DNA of 64,000 nt, from positions 93,398 to 157,397 of the forward strand of contig JAOVVO010000112.1 of assembly GCA_028564675.1 (NCBI GenBank), in the 5' to 3' direction. The DNA comes from Onchocerca lupi (taxonomy: Eukaryota; Nematoda; Chromadorea; Rhabditida; Onchocercidae). The translations under genes were made by a program, and so were the position numbers. Position 1 is the stretch's first letter. Every line of letters starts with the position of its first letter. The notes beneath the pieces are model-generated. The model was not told the origin of the DNA and did not search any database. It saw only the letters and a program-made list of their open reading frames with translations. Positions 12,304 to 24,429 of the stretch are shown here, one piece after another.

Positions 12304-12437
12304 ATTTACCGAACAAACTATCGTTTTTATTTACCTATCAAATTACCGTTTTTATTTACCGAACAAATTATCGTCTTTATTTACCGCACAAATTATCGTT
12401 TTTATTTCCTGAATAAATTGTCGTTTTAATTTCCCGC
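12304..12437. repeat. 25-bp tandem repeat, five copies
   Basis: The unit is close to CAAATTATCGTTTTTATTT followed by ACCGAA. Copies start at 12314, 12339, 12364, 12389 and 12414, exactly 25 bp apart, with one to four substitutions each. It appears to be the tandem part of the dispersed family to its left. Confidence 0.85.
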
Positions 12438-12479
12438 CTTCAAATAACGGAATAGATGTGCACGTTTGCAAGTCATTCT

Positions 12480-14587
12480 ATAACAATTTAGATGGATGTG
12501 GAATGACGTAGCACGAAAGGAAGCCAACCAATGAGACAGTAACACAACCTTGGACGCTTAACGCTGACGCCTGGACGTGCGACGCGGTCTAGTCGACCAT
12601 TTGTAAGGAACGCTGTAGAGATGGACGGGTGGATCTTGTTGTTGAAGTTTTGGGCCAATATATATTCTGTCGAAGATTTCCTAATCAGATATCGGTTTTG
12701 TCTGGCAATGTTCTCTGGGAATTCTCGGGAAAGCGTCGCAAGAGAAGTTACATCTTCGCATGGCTTTTTTTTGGCTAGAATTTCAATAATCCAAAATATT
12801 TTTGCTTAGATCAGTCATTTGCTCTTCTCATATCGATTTTAGCTTGAATTTCGAGCGTATTTTTCGAGAAATTTGTCACTTCTAGCGAGTATGTTGTATG
12901 GTGTTCTTCGGTGCATTCCCACGGAGAAATTTTCAAGAAAAATGGGAGGAAAAAGAATAAAAGGAAATAGGAAGGATAAATATGAAATTAAATTTTGGCA
13001 TATTTCTGGAATTTATCGAATCACCTTATGTAATTTGATCAGATCTTGTAGTGTACTGATAAATATCTTGTCGAGGATTTGCGGATCTTTTCGCATCAAA
13101 AAGGAATATAAATGGCGATGGATAAAAAGTTATCAAACATATATCTCAAGACGAGATTTTAGTGCCATGTATTGGATACATATAAAGCGCACATCCTTGT
13201 ACCGTTTCTCTAAGTTTATGTATTTCCCATCGTTAAACATAAATTGTAAGTACGATAAGAGAACTCAGAAATACCATTAAATAAGGATTTAGGGTGACTA
13301 TTTTACGAATATATCTGATTGCTCGTACGTGGTTATAGTTATTGAATGGAATCATTAGGAGCCACATCAGAAAAAATAATTTTGATTTCGATTTTTTTGA
13401 TGCATATGACATATTAGCTGGTAATTTTATCGCAAAAATCATCACTTGGGGAAGTTGTTGTATGCTTGGGATAAATTTACTAAAATTCGATTTAAATTCA
13501 ATTTGCTGACAAAATAAGTGCAGTATGTTGATTACGAATAACATTTACTGATAATTGCATTTGTACAAATAAAGATTGAGTATATGCAAGGAATTTTTTT
13601 GGAAAAGAAGAGCATTTTTGTTTTTATTAATATGAAGTCTATCATTCTGTATGGAAAATACTTGAGTATGTTTTGCTTTTCTTCATAGATATAGAAGTCA
13701 TAAAATATTTCAGTATGCGAGGATGAGGGCGAGAAGAAGATGGTTCCGCTATGCTAAGTTAATTTTATTTCCTTGTTAAACTGGTTTTGTTCATAGAATC
13801 GTGTGAAATTTATAGTTCTTTTAAAATGCATCAACTGAGGAATTTGCACTTCTGACATGCAATTAATTAAATAATTTACAGTTCTCCATAGAATTTATTT
13901 GGAGTAGAACATCGACGAAATTTAGACAATAAATGAAAAAGTTTCCGGATTTGAGAGCAAAAATTATACTCATATTCATGTGCTAGGTATTATTTAAAGC
14001 AGTTAAGTAGACTTTGGTCACAGATTTTGTGTCACTGAAATTGTCGATTTGGAAGGCTTCTTGGAAATCCCATATTTCAACTGACAATTTCCTAGGAGTC
14101 CTTTTCCATGTAGTCTATAGAAAAATAGATTCTTCTCCCTCCGTCCTCTTTTAATACACTTTCTGTTCTCTTTAAATTGCCAATCGATTTAGCCTAACAG
14201 GCGTTTATACATCGCGTAAATTTTTTTTAATTTATCTAACATTTGCTTGTCTGAAATATGTATAATGCAGTTTGTTTGCATGCAGACGCATAAGTTTGCA
14301 ATGGGAAAAACGACACTCAGAGAAATGCTGCTGTTCGCTGCTATTTAATGACTTTTAATCACTTGGCAACATTTTGTTGAATTTAAGGATTTATATATTA
14401 TGAGATTAAAGTTATGTTGGCCAAAAAGGGAGAAGGATAGGAGATAAGAGAAGACAAAGAAAATAGAATTTGGTGTGGGGAAAACACTGTTGAGGAAAAC
14501 CGCTGAGTAATCCCAACGATAGTATTTTATAATCTTTCTATATGTGTTGTACGGTAACGCTACATTCTTTTTCATTTTTTTTTCTTC

Positions 14588-14589
<2 letters not shown>
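12480..14589. other. Intergenic region upstream of pdi-3, with a GC-richer patch near 12.5-12.6 kb
   Basis: I find no exon I can support. The patch 12490-12610 is clearly richer in G+C and CpG than its surroundings and holds CCAAT (12528-12532), TGACGTA (12504-12510) and GGACGTGC (12573-12580). ACGT-core motifs of this kind can bind bZIP factors such as XBP1. The patch lies between the divergent K2P-like and PDI genes, so it could be promoter sequence for either. Longer reading frames at 12873-13280 (+) and 13233-13544 (-) have no family resemblance and I treat them as chance. Confidence 0.35.

Positions 14590-14590
<1 letters not shown>

Positions 14591-14620
<30 letters not shown>
14591..14620. 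repeat. Homopolymer T tract before pdi-3
   Basis: About 30 consecutive T residues some 75 nt upstream of the PDI start codon. Such tracts recur in this window (for example 16922-16960 and 31663-31706) and are prone to length variation and sequencing error. Confidence 0.7.
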
Positions 14621-14622
<2 letters not shown>

Positions 14623-14686
14623 CTCTCAGACTCACATATGTATTCGCACTGATATAAGGTCTGAATATTTTTGAATATTTGACGGG

Positions 14687-14697
14687 TTTTCAGGATG
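14687..14697 (+). promoter_or_regulatory. Probable spliced-leader acceptor at the pdi-3 start
   Basis: GTTTTCAG|GATG puts an excellent acceptor one base before the initiator ATG at 14695, and the ATG opens a typical signal peptide. No upstream coding exon is needed, so trans-splicing is the simplest reading. Confidence 0.6.
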
Positions 14698-17600
14698 ACA
14701 CTGTTCAGGTTATTCGATGCTGTTTTAATTTTGAATTTATTGTTGGTATTGCCATTAACAAATGCCGATGGTGATGTGATGAAATTTACGGATGCTGATT
14801 TCAAGGAAGGCATTAAACCATATGATGTATTACTTGTGAAGTTTTATGCACCATGGTGAGAGTGATTAATTATTTCGTTTTATTATTTTTTTAATACTGA
14901 AATATCATCTGATGGATTTTCCTACTTTTTCTGCAAAATTGTTTTGTATTTAGATTCTCTTGCTGATTGCTTTTTTTTTTTAATTGAAATATTATTTTTG
15001 CTTTCTGCATTTTGCAGATGAAAATTTGTGCTTAACCTTGATATTACCTGAAATTTTTATCCATTGGTTCTTTTTAGGTGTGGACACTGCAAGAAGATAG
15101 CGCCAGAATTTGAAAAAGCAGCAACAAAGCTTTTACAGAATGATCCACCTATTCATTTAGCAGAAGTACGTTTTCTCTCTTTTGGCACAAACAGCTATCA
15201 CATTTTATGACAAATCTTTAACTCGGAATGAATGTTAGGTAAATAATAGAGTTTTAGATGGAAGTGAAAATGTACAGGAAGGGTTGCAAAGATGGATATG
15301 CTTATGTTAGTGATGATTTTTTATTAGCTTCCAAAAAATCTGGCAGAAATAATTATTCATGATAGAAAAATTCGTCGGAATTTTGAGCTGATGATGAAAA
15401 TACTATCACATCGGATGGAAAATATGAAATAATCTGAGTTATCGAATTTGTAGCTTAATCGTTAAGTTGACAGAAGAAAAAGTTGTGAGCTTATATTAGC
15501 TTGCTTTTTAATAATAAATATTGAACAAATTATTCTTTTGGATATGTTATTAGATTCAGTTCGATTTCTCGGTCATAGTTTTCTCAAATACCAGTCTCTG
15601 GAAATCGCAAATTGCAGATTTTGATTGTAAACAGTGGATGTTTTTTAGGTCGACTGTACGGTGGAGAAGAAAACTTGCGACGAATTCGGTGTTAGTGGTT
15701 TTCCGACTTTGAAAATTTTCCGTAAGGGAGAACTTGCGCAAGATTATGATGGTCCACGAGTAGCAGAAGGTATTGTAAAATATATGCGGGGACAGGCAGG
15801 TCCATCAGCTAGAGAAATCAATACAGAACAAGAATTCAATAAAGTACTGGAAGCCGATGACGTTACTATTTGTGGTAAGTTGATTTGTTTTAGAGTTAAT
15901 TAGTTCTGAAATCCGATGTCACAGCCAATTCTGTTGTGCTGCCTACTGATTCAGTGGAGAGGATTTGTTTTTGTTTTTGTTTTTTTGTTTTTTTGTTTTT
16001 TTTTTTTTTTTTTTTTTTGTGTGTGTTTATGGCAGCCAGTAAATGGCATTCGTGAAATGTCAAAAATTGCTTACCAAATAAAAATTTTAGTATTACTTGA
16101 GGTTTTTTATTTTTATTATCATTTCATGATTTCATTTTAACGTGTTTTTAGGATTTTTCGAGGGGAACAGCAAGTTGAAAGATTCGTTCTTAAAAATTGC
16201 GGATACAGAAAGAGATCGTTTCAAGTTTGTATGGACTTCAAATAAACAAATTCTGGAATCAAATGGATATAATGAGTTGGCAATTCTGTCTTCCTCTAGA
16301 TTATATCTTTTAAATGATTTATTTCAAGTATTCAGTGATTTTGATGACGTAATAATTCATCTTTCAGTGATATCGTTGCATATCAACCGAAAAAACTTCA
16401 TAATAAATTTGAACCGAATGGATTCAGATATGATGGAAATTACGACACAGACAAGATCAAGGAATTTCTTTTGCACGAAACGTACGGTAATTTTATTCAT
16501 GGTTTCCCCTTTCCCTTCGCTCTTTATTCACATCTTAAAATGGAACTTGGAGCGGTTTGAAAAATATAAGAATAATTGTTCGCTTGTTTAGGACTATTCT
16601 CTTGAAATCCAGTTTTGTATTAGATGAGAAAATAAGATGGGAACTATTTGTTTATGATTATGAAAGTGTACTTTTTTCGCCTCTACATTCTCAGCTGCAA
16701 GAAATTTTGCAGAAACTTTCATGAAAAGCCATTATGCTTTTTTTTTTCTGGTTGTTTAAGAGTTTCTAACATTTCATTTGATTTTTTGGATAATTCTTAG
16801 TCTTAATATATGATTTGTAGCAATGGGCTTGTTGGTATACGAACTGCTGAAAATCTTTATCAGTTTGATCAACTCCCAATGTTTGTTGTGTATGGCCAGG
16901 TTAACTATGAATTGGATCCAAAAGGTCTTGTTAGTTTTTTTTTTTTTTTTTTTTTTTTTTCCTCATTCATCTGTATATGAAATCAAAATATATTTTTATG
17001 TATTGGAAACGCATAGAAGAATATCTTTGATATAAATTACATCCCTTATGAAAACCGCTGTTACTGTTTTTAGGTTCTAATTATTGGCGAAATCGTATTC
17101 TTATGGTCGCAAAGGATTACAAGAGGAAAGCACATTTTGCCTTAAGTAATAAGGAAGATTTCTCTTTTGTAAGTATTCTTTTGGTTTCAAATCAGCTGTC
17201 TTTCTTCTGACAAACTTTTTGTTCATACCAGTCAGCGTTTATCGATTTTTCAAGTGACAGTTTTTATGTTGAAAGCATCCTTTCCCTAAATTTCTTTTTA
17301 ACCGATATTATGGGGAATAGGCGCTAGTTTAGTAATGCCGAGATTTGGATCATTAAATTGTGCAATTATGATCATTTCTGGTACTCTTTTAGATGGTCGC
17401 ATACTGAGATATGTCTTAATTTCAGGACCTTGATGAATTTGGCTTAGCCAATCGTAAGGATACTAAACCGCTTGTTGCAGCACGTAGTAAAAAAGGCAAA
17501 TTCTTCATGAAGGAAGAATTCAGGTAATTACTTTGACTGCAGAATTGTGCTTATTTCCCTTTGTTTCCATGCAGGAAACACCAAAAACGAGATAACTTGA

Positions 17601-20600
17601 ATATGATTCTCGTTAAATTTTTTCGATAAATGCTTAGAATCACCAAGTATGATGGATTTATTTCAAAAGATTTGGTCATATATTAGGTGGTAATTAAATG
17701 ACAGCTTATATATGGAAGGAGGAATGAGTAGGCAGCTTGTAGAATAGAAGATATAAGTAATGTGACGGCCCTAAAATGACAAGATTAGGTTTTAAGGCTC
17801 TGATGAAAGCATGAACAATTTCAGTGTGGAGAATTTGAAAAAATTTGTCGAAGATGTTATTGGTGATAGATTAGAACCACATATGAAGAGCGAAGAACCA
17901 CCTGAAGAACAGGGTGATGTCAAGGTCTGTTTAATAAAATTTTCAAATTCTTTGAAAATTATTTGGAAATTATGTCGCGAATAGTATCAGTATTTCTATT
18001 TTTCAACATTAAAATAGATGTTGAGACGTGTTTTTTTGTAGCCTAAAACCAGTATTCGAGTCCTTCTCCTTTAACCTAATAATAGAGAGAATTTTGGCTT
18101 ATCCTTTAATTTCTCAATAGAGCCGAACTTTTCCTATTTATTGTGGTTATAGATCCTGGGTTCTTTTCTTTTCTTTTTACTTTTATTCATGCTTGGCTCT
18201 CTGAACTTCATTGCAAATGAAGATGCTTGAACTAGGGATCACTATCATCAATATAACAATGGTGTCGGGACTTCATATGATATATTCGCTTAGAATAATT
18301 CAATATGAAGTTCCTTTTGCATTTTTAATATTTTTAAACGACTAAATTTCAAAAAATTCTTGAAGCATACAGGTGTAAATCGTTTTGAAATTTTACTATA
18401 GGGGATTCTTTTGCAAGTTATCAATTATTAATATTCCAAGACTAATCTAATTCAAGACGTAATATTTCTTCGGATTTAGACTAGGTTCTGGTATTTTTAT
18501 ATTCATTAATTTATTATATAATTTTCGAATAAGACTTTTTTATTCATGTTTTATCCGAATTGCGAAATTATTTATCATAATAAAAATTAAGAAAATGAGT
18601 ATCTTGAGAACTGATCGCTGAATATCATTTCTGTCTTAAATGACCTTGGATATTTAGGTCGTTGTTGCTAAAAGTTTCAAAGAAATGGTCACTGATGTTG
18701 AAAAGGATGTCTTGATAGAATTCTATGCTCCATGGTGTGGCCATTGCAAGGCACTCGCACCGAAATATGATGAATTAGGCCAGAAATTATCCAAAGAACC
18801 AGGTGTTGTTATTGCGAAAATGGATGCAACAGCGAATGATGTGCCACCGCCATTCCAAGTGCAAGGGTAAATTTTATTTTATTTGCCATAACATGTTATT
18901 GATTTAAAAAGGAGTATCTAATATAATATCCTATAAATTTATTGGTAACTGTACAGACAAGTGGTGATATAATTGGACCTTGTTCAAGTAACTTTTCCAG
19001 TCGTAACAGCAGTCTTATCTCACTTATTCAGTTGAGTCTTCAATGATTTGAAACGTCTGATCGTAGCCAACATATGATAGTGTCTTTTCGGCATACATGA
19101 GCATGCTTAAGATTGCTGGTAATTTTAATTACAATGTACCGAAACTACTTATTCATTGCCGTTTTTCGATGTTGTAATTAGGTAAATTTTGTTGGGAAAG
19201 TTATCTTTCCATTGTTCCCTGCTCTGCAGATACAGGAATCTGATATGTTGCATTCATCGAAAGAAAATTATTTAACTGATAATGATTAACTGATTTTTTT
19301 TTTTTTTTTTTTAATTTACAGCAAAGTTTCTTTATTTCTTCACATTTTTTGCGTTCTTGGATTTAAAGCTGCAATTCTTCTGTCTTTGGATTGGACTATC
19401 TTCATTTTTCTGTCAATTGAAGTATGTAGCAACTTCTTATCACAATTCTTTTACCTTAAACATGCATTATTATAATGGAATTAAGATTAGCAACATACAC
19501 CTTGCACAGAAAGAGATTCAGCTACACGAATAGATTGCGATTGATTGCATCCGATTTTAATTCATATCCAGCCTTGCTTTTTAAATCATTAAATCTTAAT
19601 TTTCAAAATCTATCTTTCATACTGCCGTGATGATTAGGCGTTGTCTATAATCTGCTTTCTGCCAAAACAACAAAGTGATTATCAGTTCTTAAGCTTCCTT
19701 AGTTGTTTTCTGCCAACATTAAAATTTAGAACTGACATAAAACATAGATTTTGGAACTGAAGCTATTTTCTGCCACGTTTTTGTCAACCTGAATTCACCG
19801 TCATCATTACATCATCTGTTTCTGGAACAGGAGTGTTATTCCTAGTGACAACTGTTATTCACATTGTTGTAGCTGATGAAAAAGATCTTTTATGTTATCA
19901 TTATCAGAGAACGTGACTGGGGAAACCCATCTTTAATATTTTTGCTTCGTCAATATATCTGAAAATTTTATGTAGATTTATGATCGTTTCTGCAAACTCG
20001 GTTTCTCATATTTAAAGGAGTTGCAAACAATATGAGGTTGAAAGTATCAGTTTGTTTCGATTCTGATATACTTTAAAAGCAATTTCATCACAAAGCATTC
20101 TCATGCCAATATTTACATTGGTTCAAATGTAACACTTATTTCGATCATGGAAATGAAATGTAATTGGTAAGCAAGAATGTACAATGTCTATCTGGTTTTT
20201 TCAAATAACGATTATGTGTATGTGTCAGTCGTCTTTGTACCCTATAATATGATTAGCTACAACCGTCAACTTTTATACTCATGTTGAGACTTTAATCACT
20301 ATGATAAAGTCATCGACATTTATCTTTTGCCTTATCATAGATTTCTCAGTTGGATTTCTTTTTGTCTTCATTCAATAATTTATTAGATCGTAAGCTAAGG
20401 TGCTGATAATGATAAAGTAATATCTATACATTTAACGAAATTTCAGTCAGATCTTGTTTTGTTAAAACTTTTCTGAGATGGGGAATTCTCTTTTCCTTTA
20501 CTTTAATTTTCCTTATTTTCATTGCAGATTTCCAACTCTTTATTGGGTGCCGAAAAATAGAAAGGACAAACCAGAACCATACTCTGGTGGTCGGGAAGTG

Positions 20601-20693
20601 GATGATTTTATCAAATACATTGCGAAGCATGCAACGGAAGAATTGAAAGGATACAAGAGAGATGGGAAACCGAAGAAGAAGGAAGAACTATAA
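14695..20693 (+). CDS. pdi-3: Protein disulfide isomerase, ERp57/PDIA3 type
   Basis: ER-lumen thiol oxidoreductase that forms, breaks and isomerises disulfide bonds in secretory proteins. Exons: 14695-14855, 15078-15165, 15649-15874, 16152-16275, 16368-16481, 16821-16924, 17074-17168, 17426-17523, 17825-17924, 18658-18866, 20528-20693. Total 1,485 nt, 494 aa, all junctions in frame. Residues 1-24 form a hydrophobic signal peptide. Thioredoxin domain a has YAPWCGHCKK (CGHC 55-58); b and b' follow without active-site cysteines; domain a' has YAPWCGHCKA (CGHC 397-400) with MDATANDVP after it. The C-terminus is lysine-rich and ends KEEL, an ER-retrieval signal of the KDEL type. The a-b-b'-a' order and length match ERp57, and details such as HETNGLVGIRT and PKGSNYWRNR fit nematode PDI-3. 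At the end of exon 5 the donor GAAAC|GTACGG (16482) keeps the frame, whereas the GTAATT four bases later would not. The last intron is about 1.7 kb. Confidence 0.95.
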
Positions 20694-22559
20694 AGGGTCA
20701 GAATTATTGTTAGGCCTGAAAGACTTAAAATTTTGAGGTCGAAAAATTAAGAGCATTAGATTTTAAGTTCGCCTGTTTATTACAATGGCCAGATTCATTC
20801 TCATCCATTGTCGGTCAATGTTAATTGTTGATTTATTTTAATTTATTGGATATTTTTTTTTCAAGTTTCAGATCTTTACATCCAAGTTCTGGAATATGAC
20901 GCTATCTAAGGGTATTTCTCTACCATTCACCAAAAAAAAAAAATGAAATTTCGAAATCCTTTTTTGTGGCTTGATAAATTTAACCTGAGGCTTAGTTCCA
21001 GAGAGGTGAACGAGACTGTTGTATGTCCCATTTCTTTTTGTTTTTTGTTTCATTTTTAGTAGTGAGAGCTACTTCAATTCTCCAAATTCGACACCTCTAC
21101 CATGTTGCATTTCAGTGATCTATTTATTCAAAGATTTTAAATATTTGTTAAAGCAAAAGTTTGCATGCTAATTTCTTTTTCTTGGTTCGTGAAATATCAA
21201 ATATTGGTACTTTTTTATTTTTCAGTTATTATCATTTGTTAATCATGAGATATCAGTAAATTTTAGGTAACAGATTATGAATTCTAATTTTATGATCCAA
21301 ACAACCTCAGTGCTTGCTACTGGATAAATATCTAAATCATTCCATAAGCTGTGATATGAATTTCCGCATATGTTTTCTTTTAGTTTACTTTGATGATAAC
21401 TTCATTTTAAATCGTTTTCCAGTGCCTTAGGCTATTTCGTCAATTATTTCGGAATGTTTGTTCCAAATTATAGGTTTTTTGGTCTTAGGTTTTTCCTTTT
21501 TTATCTTGTATTAATGTTGTTATTGTCGTGTTTTTACTATTTTGCTTTTGTTTTTAAACTTTAAATAAACTTTTTTTAAAGAAATTAAAGGAATTCTTCC
21601 CATTTTTGCGCATAAATATTCCAGGAGGAAGTCAAGGGGTTGAAAAACTTATCAAGGTGAACTGGAGAAGAGGGGGAAAAGGAATTTGACGAATTTGAAA
21701 TTCCGCTTATTCGTTTTGTAGCTGAAAGTGTCCCGTTTGGAATATGTTGCTTTTCCCACTTCAATAACGTTTGGGTTTTGTGTTGCGTTGCGACTCGCGT
21801 TCCGCGTCCTTCCTTTCTGCAGTGATGATGATGGTGATGGCGATGATAGTTATGGTATTTCCGAAGCTGACGATGAAGTTTGTAGGATTTTGGAACGATC
21901 GAAAGTAGTCTTCTTGAGCCTAATCGTCTTGTAACCACTGTTTCCACTTCGAGGGTTTCTTTAATCCTGAAAATTCGTATCGTTTGGATTTAGCGAAGTC
22001 CTTAACCTGTATTGATATGATAGCTGTTTATTGATCGCTGATTCGCTCACATCGGAAATTTAGTTTTGATCAGTATATATGTGTATGTATATGTGTGCGT
22101 GTTGGCATATCATTCTATAGTGATATGAATTGTGTTTTGTTTAAGATCTTTTAAAAAGATAAGACGAGAGTTTTACTTTCTTGGGATATATTAGATGGTG
22201 ATATTCGGGGAATTTGAAGTGAATGTCGTCTGTATCTGACCTATAATATCCTCGGTTGAGGATTTTTGTTGCTGTAGTATACGGACGAACGGCTATATCT
22301 AGCTTTAGTATCAACTTCGGAATCTATACGGCTTCATTCACTCCATACCTGTCATGGTTTGGGAACTCTCGGTTTGCGATATTGGATATTAATGGAGCAG
22401 AAACAAATCAATGTTTCGAGTTCTTGTCTCGCTGTCTTACCGGTTGTAAGCGAGTTAATCCGTATTGTTCATTGTTGATTCGTTTCATTCTTCATCATTT
22501 CACTCCATTCTTCAGTACAGGTATTATTATTTTCCGGGAAATAACTTCCGGTAATTTGG
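20694..22559. other. 3' flank of pdi-3 and intergenic sequence
   Basis: AT-rich 3' UTR-like sequence to about 21.6 kb, then a GC-richer stretch (about 21.7-21.95 kb) with a GATGATGATGGTGATGG run, and a TATGTGTATG microsatellite-like patch near 22.08-22.1 kb. The 120-codon minus-strand frame at 21585-21947 reads through these repeats and I do not support it. Confidence 0.4.
21564..21569 (+). terminator. Candidate polyadenylation signal downstream of pdi-3
   Basis: AATAAA about 870 nt after the stop codon, in the context TTTAAATAAACTTT. If used, the 3' UTR is long for a nematode; earlier non-canonical signals are possible. Confidence 0.35.
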
Positions 22560-23130
22560 TCAGCATTTTTGGAACTTTTCCAACTTTCTCCCTGTTACCA
22601 TTCCGTTTCTTTCTACATGCTGGATTGTAATTGAATTTTAGAAAATACACTAATACATGTTTGATTAACCTATATAATATATTCCCAAAGTAAAAAGAAA
22701 CCCCATCCGCGGTAGACTTTATTCCTGCAATTTCACTTACTTCCGGCGAATTTTGTGCTGCATGACGAGCGACAAACGTTGCAGCGCTATATCTCGGATG
22801 TTCACGAATGCCTTTTGGTATTTCTGTGTAATACTGATTGTTTTGGTAGTGCAAAATTTTGAAACGAATAATGATTGCAATGATCTGAAAAAAGATTTTT
22901 TTTTAAAAAAGGAAAGAAAATTCTACATTTCAATCAAAAGGAAGTTTATGATATTTTTTATCTCTCTCTCTTTCCCTCTTTCTCTCTCTCACTCTCTCTC
23001 TCTTTCTCAAGATAAATCGAGAGGTTTTTAATGATTGAAAAAAGCCATTTACATTAGCTAATTTGTGTATAATTTTATCAACAATTCATGATATACTATA
23101 ATGGTTAAGAAGAAAATTATTTCTGCGAAG
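22560..23130 (-). CDS. Probable small membrane protein of unknown family (5' end not found)
   Basis: Three minus-strand blocks with good splice sites join in one frame: 23130-23097 (CTTTCAG acceptor; 11 codons, FAEIIFFLTII), 22884-22741 (TTTTTCAG acceptor and GTAAGT donor; 48 codons) and 22619-22560 (ATCCAG acceptor; HVERNGMVTGRKLEKFQKC then TGA). The joined product starts with a strongly hydrophobic segment (about 17 residues, FAEIIFFLTII plus IIAIII), then a soluble basic tail including YYTEIPKGIREHPRYSAATF. It is thus a single-pass, tail-out type small protein, or the C-terminal end of a larger one. The upstream exon must end in phase 2; I could not identify it or the start codon. The middle exon is the best supported. 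I recognise no family. It lies tail-to-tail with pdi-3 and head-to-head with chd-1. Confidence 0.5.
22961..23009. repeat. (CT)n microsatellite
   Basis: Interrupted CT/TTC repeat of about 49 bp. It lies within the intron between the first two recognised exons of the small minus-strand gene. Confidence 0.85.
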
Positions 23131-24429
23131 CTGAAAGATTGAGGAACTGATTCAGTTTTAATTCAGCCAAGACTGATTTTTTAGCAATAAAGATTGGTAG
23201 CATTTCTGTCTAATAAATATAAGTAAGAATGCCAGGGAGAAGAAGGGAAGAAGTTTCTTGATATAGACTGATCTCTATCAATTTGAGGCAGAGTATTCTG
23301 TTTTGGATATTTGCTTGCTGAATAACCGGTAAGAATTCGATCAAATAGACTGGTGAGAAAAAATGAAAAAGAGACGACTGCAAAATTATTCGATTAATTA
23401 ATTAAGCTGATTTTGTCGACGAAAATTTTTAAATTTTAATCACTTGTCTTTTCAAATTTGAATAGATTACTTCATAAATTGACTGGTAGGTTTTATGTAG
23501 TTTTCTCTTTAAAATCGATTTTAATTTTCACATTTGTGAAGATGTTAAGAATTGAATCTGTGAACTGCGACTTCTGTAACTGTTTGAAACAAAACATGTA
23601 AATTCCAAAATTTTTACATTGTTTTTATGGAAAATTTTCGAAAAATTAGAATGATATCCATAAAAATAATTCAAAAACTTTGGAATTTATGTGCTTTGTA
23701 AGAAATGAAATATTTTTGAGATTTTTGATGAAATTGTGAAAATCCTTCCAGAATTTTCATTTTCAATGTTCATCGATAAGAATTATAAAAATTTCCACTT
23801 CCGTCCGTTTAATCTAAAAGGTGTTTTTTAGTAATCGATAATTCGCTTAAATTATCATCTACTATGATTCTTATCTTAATTATTTTGCTTTTTCCCCTTT
23901 TTTCGAAGTAATTGAAAACAAACCTAATTGGATTCAGTTATTTTTCTATGCAAAGCTTTAAGATGTATATCTACGGAACTTTTACATAATGTTATAATTA
24001 AGCTAAATAGCGTTAAACGTGATATGATCGGAGAAATGGTTTTATTTATCATGCTGATGATATTCGATACAGACAAGCTTGGATATGTTCTCATACTATT
24101 TATTGTTATTTTTTCTCTAATCGGAAAAGTTGGATATAGTTAGATATTTGAACATTATGATTTGTCTTTCCATTGACACTTAGTTTAATCTAACATATAA
24201 CCCTCATATGTTTATAATTATCCAACAAAGAAAAGAAATTTGACGAAATATTAATGAAAAAATCAAAATTAAAAAAAATTTTCCCAAATTTCAGATTGGA
24301 AACTTCCATCCTCTTTCATCAATGATTTGAAGGATAAAAGTAGTAATTTATATTGTATTATACTGTTCATCATTTCATTGCTATATACAATATTCGTATG
24401 TTTTTCCTGTTGTCTGTGTATATGGAAGG
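23131..24429. other. Intergenic region upstream of chd-1
   Basis: AT-rich sequence in which I see no supported exon. It should contain the promoter of chd-1 (+) and the missing 5' part of the small minus-strand gene. The plus-strand frame at 23928-24143 has no family resemblance. Confidence 0.35.

Noticed and set aside
12873..13280. 135-codon plus-strand open frame upstream of pdi-3
   Set aside because: Composition resembles random AT-rich translation, there is no domain or membrane pattern, and no splice partner continues it.
16482..16820. Apparent frameshift or GT-TG intron between PDI exons 5 and 6
   Set aside because: Using the obvious donor GTAATT breaks the frame, but the donor four bases upstream, GAAAC|GTACGG, restores it exactly and gives HETNGLVGIRT.
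21585..21947. 120-codon minus-strand frame with a His-rich run
   Set aside because: The His run is the reverse reading of a GATGATGG microsatellite; the rest has no family features and no splice context.
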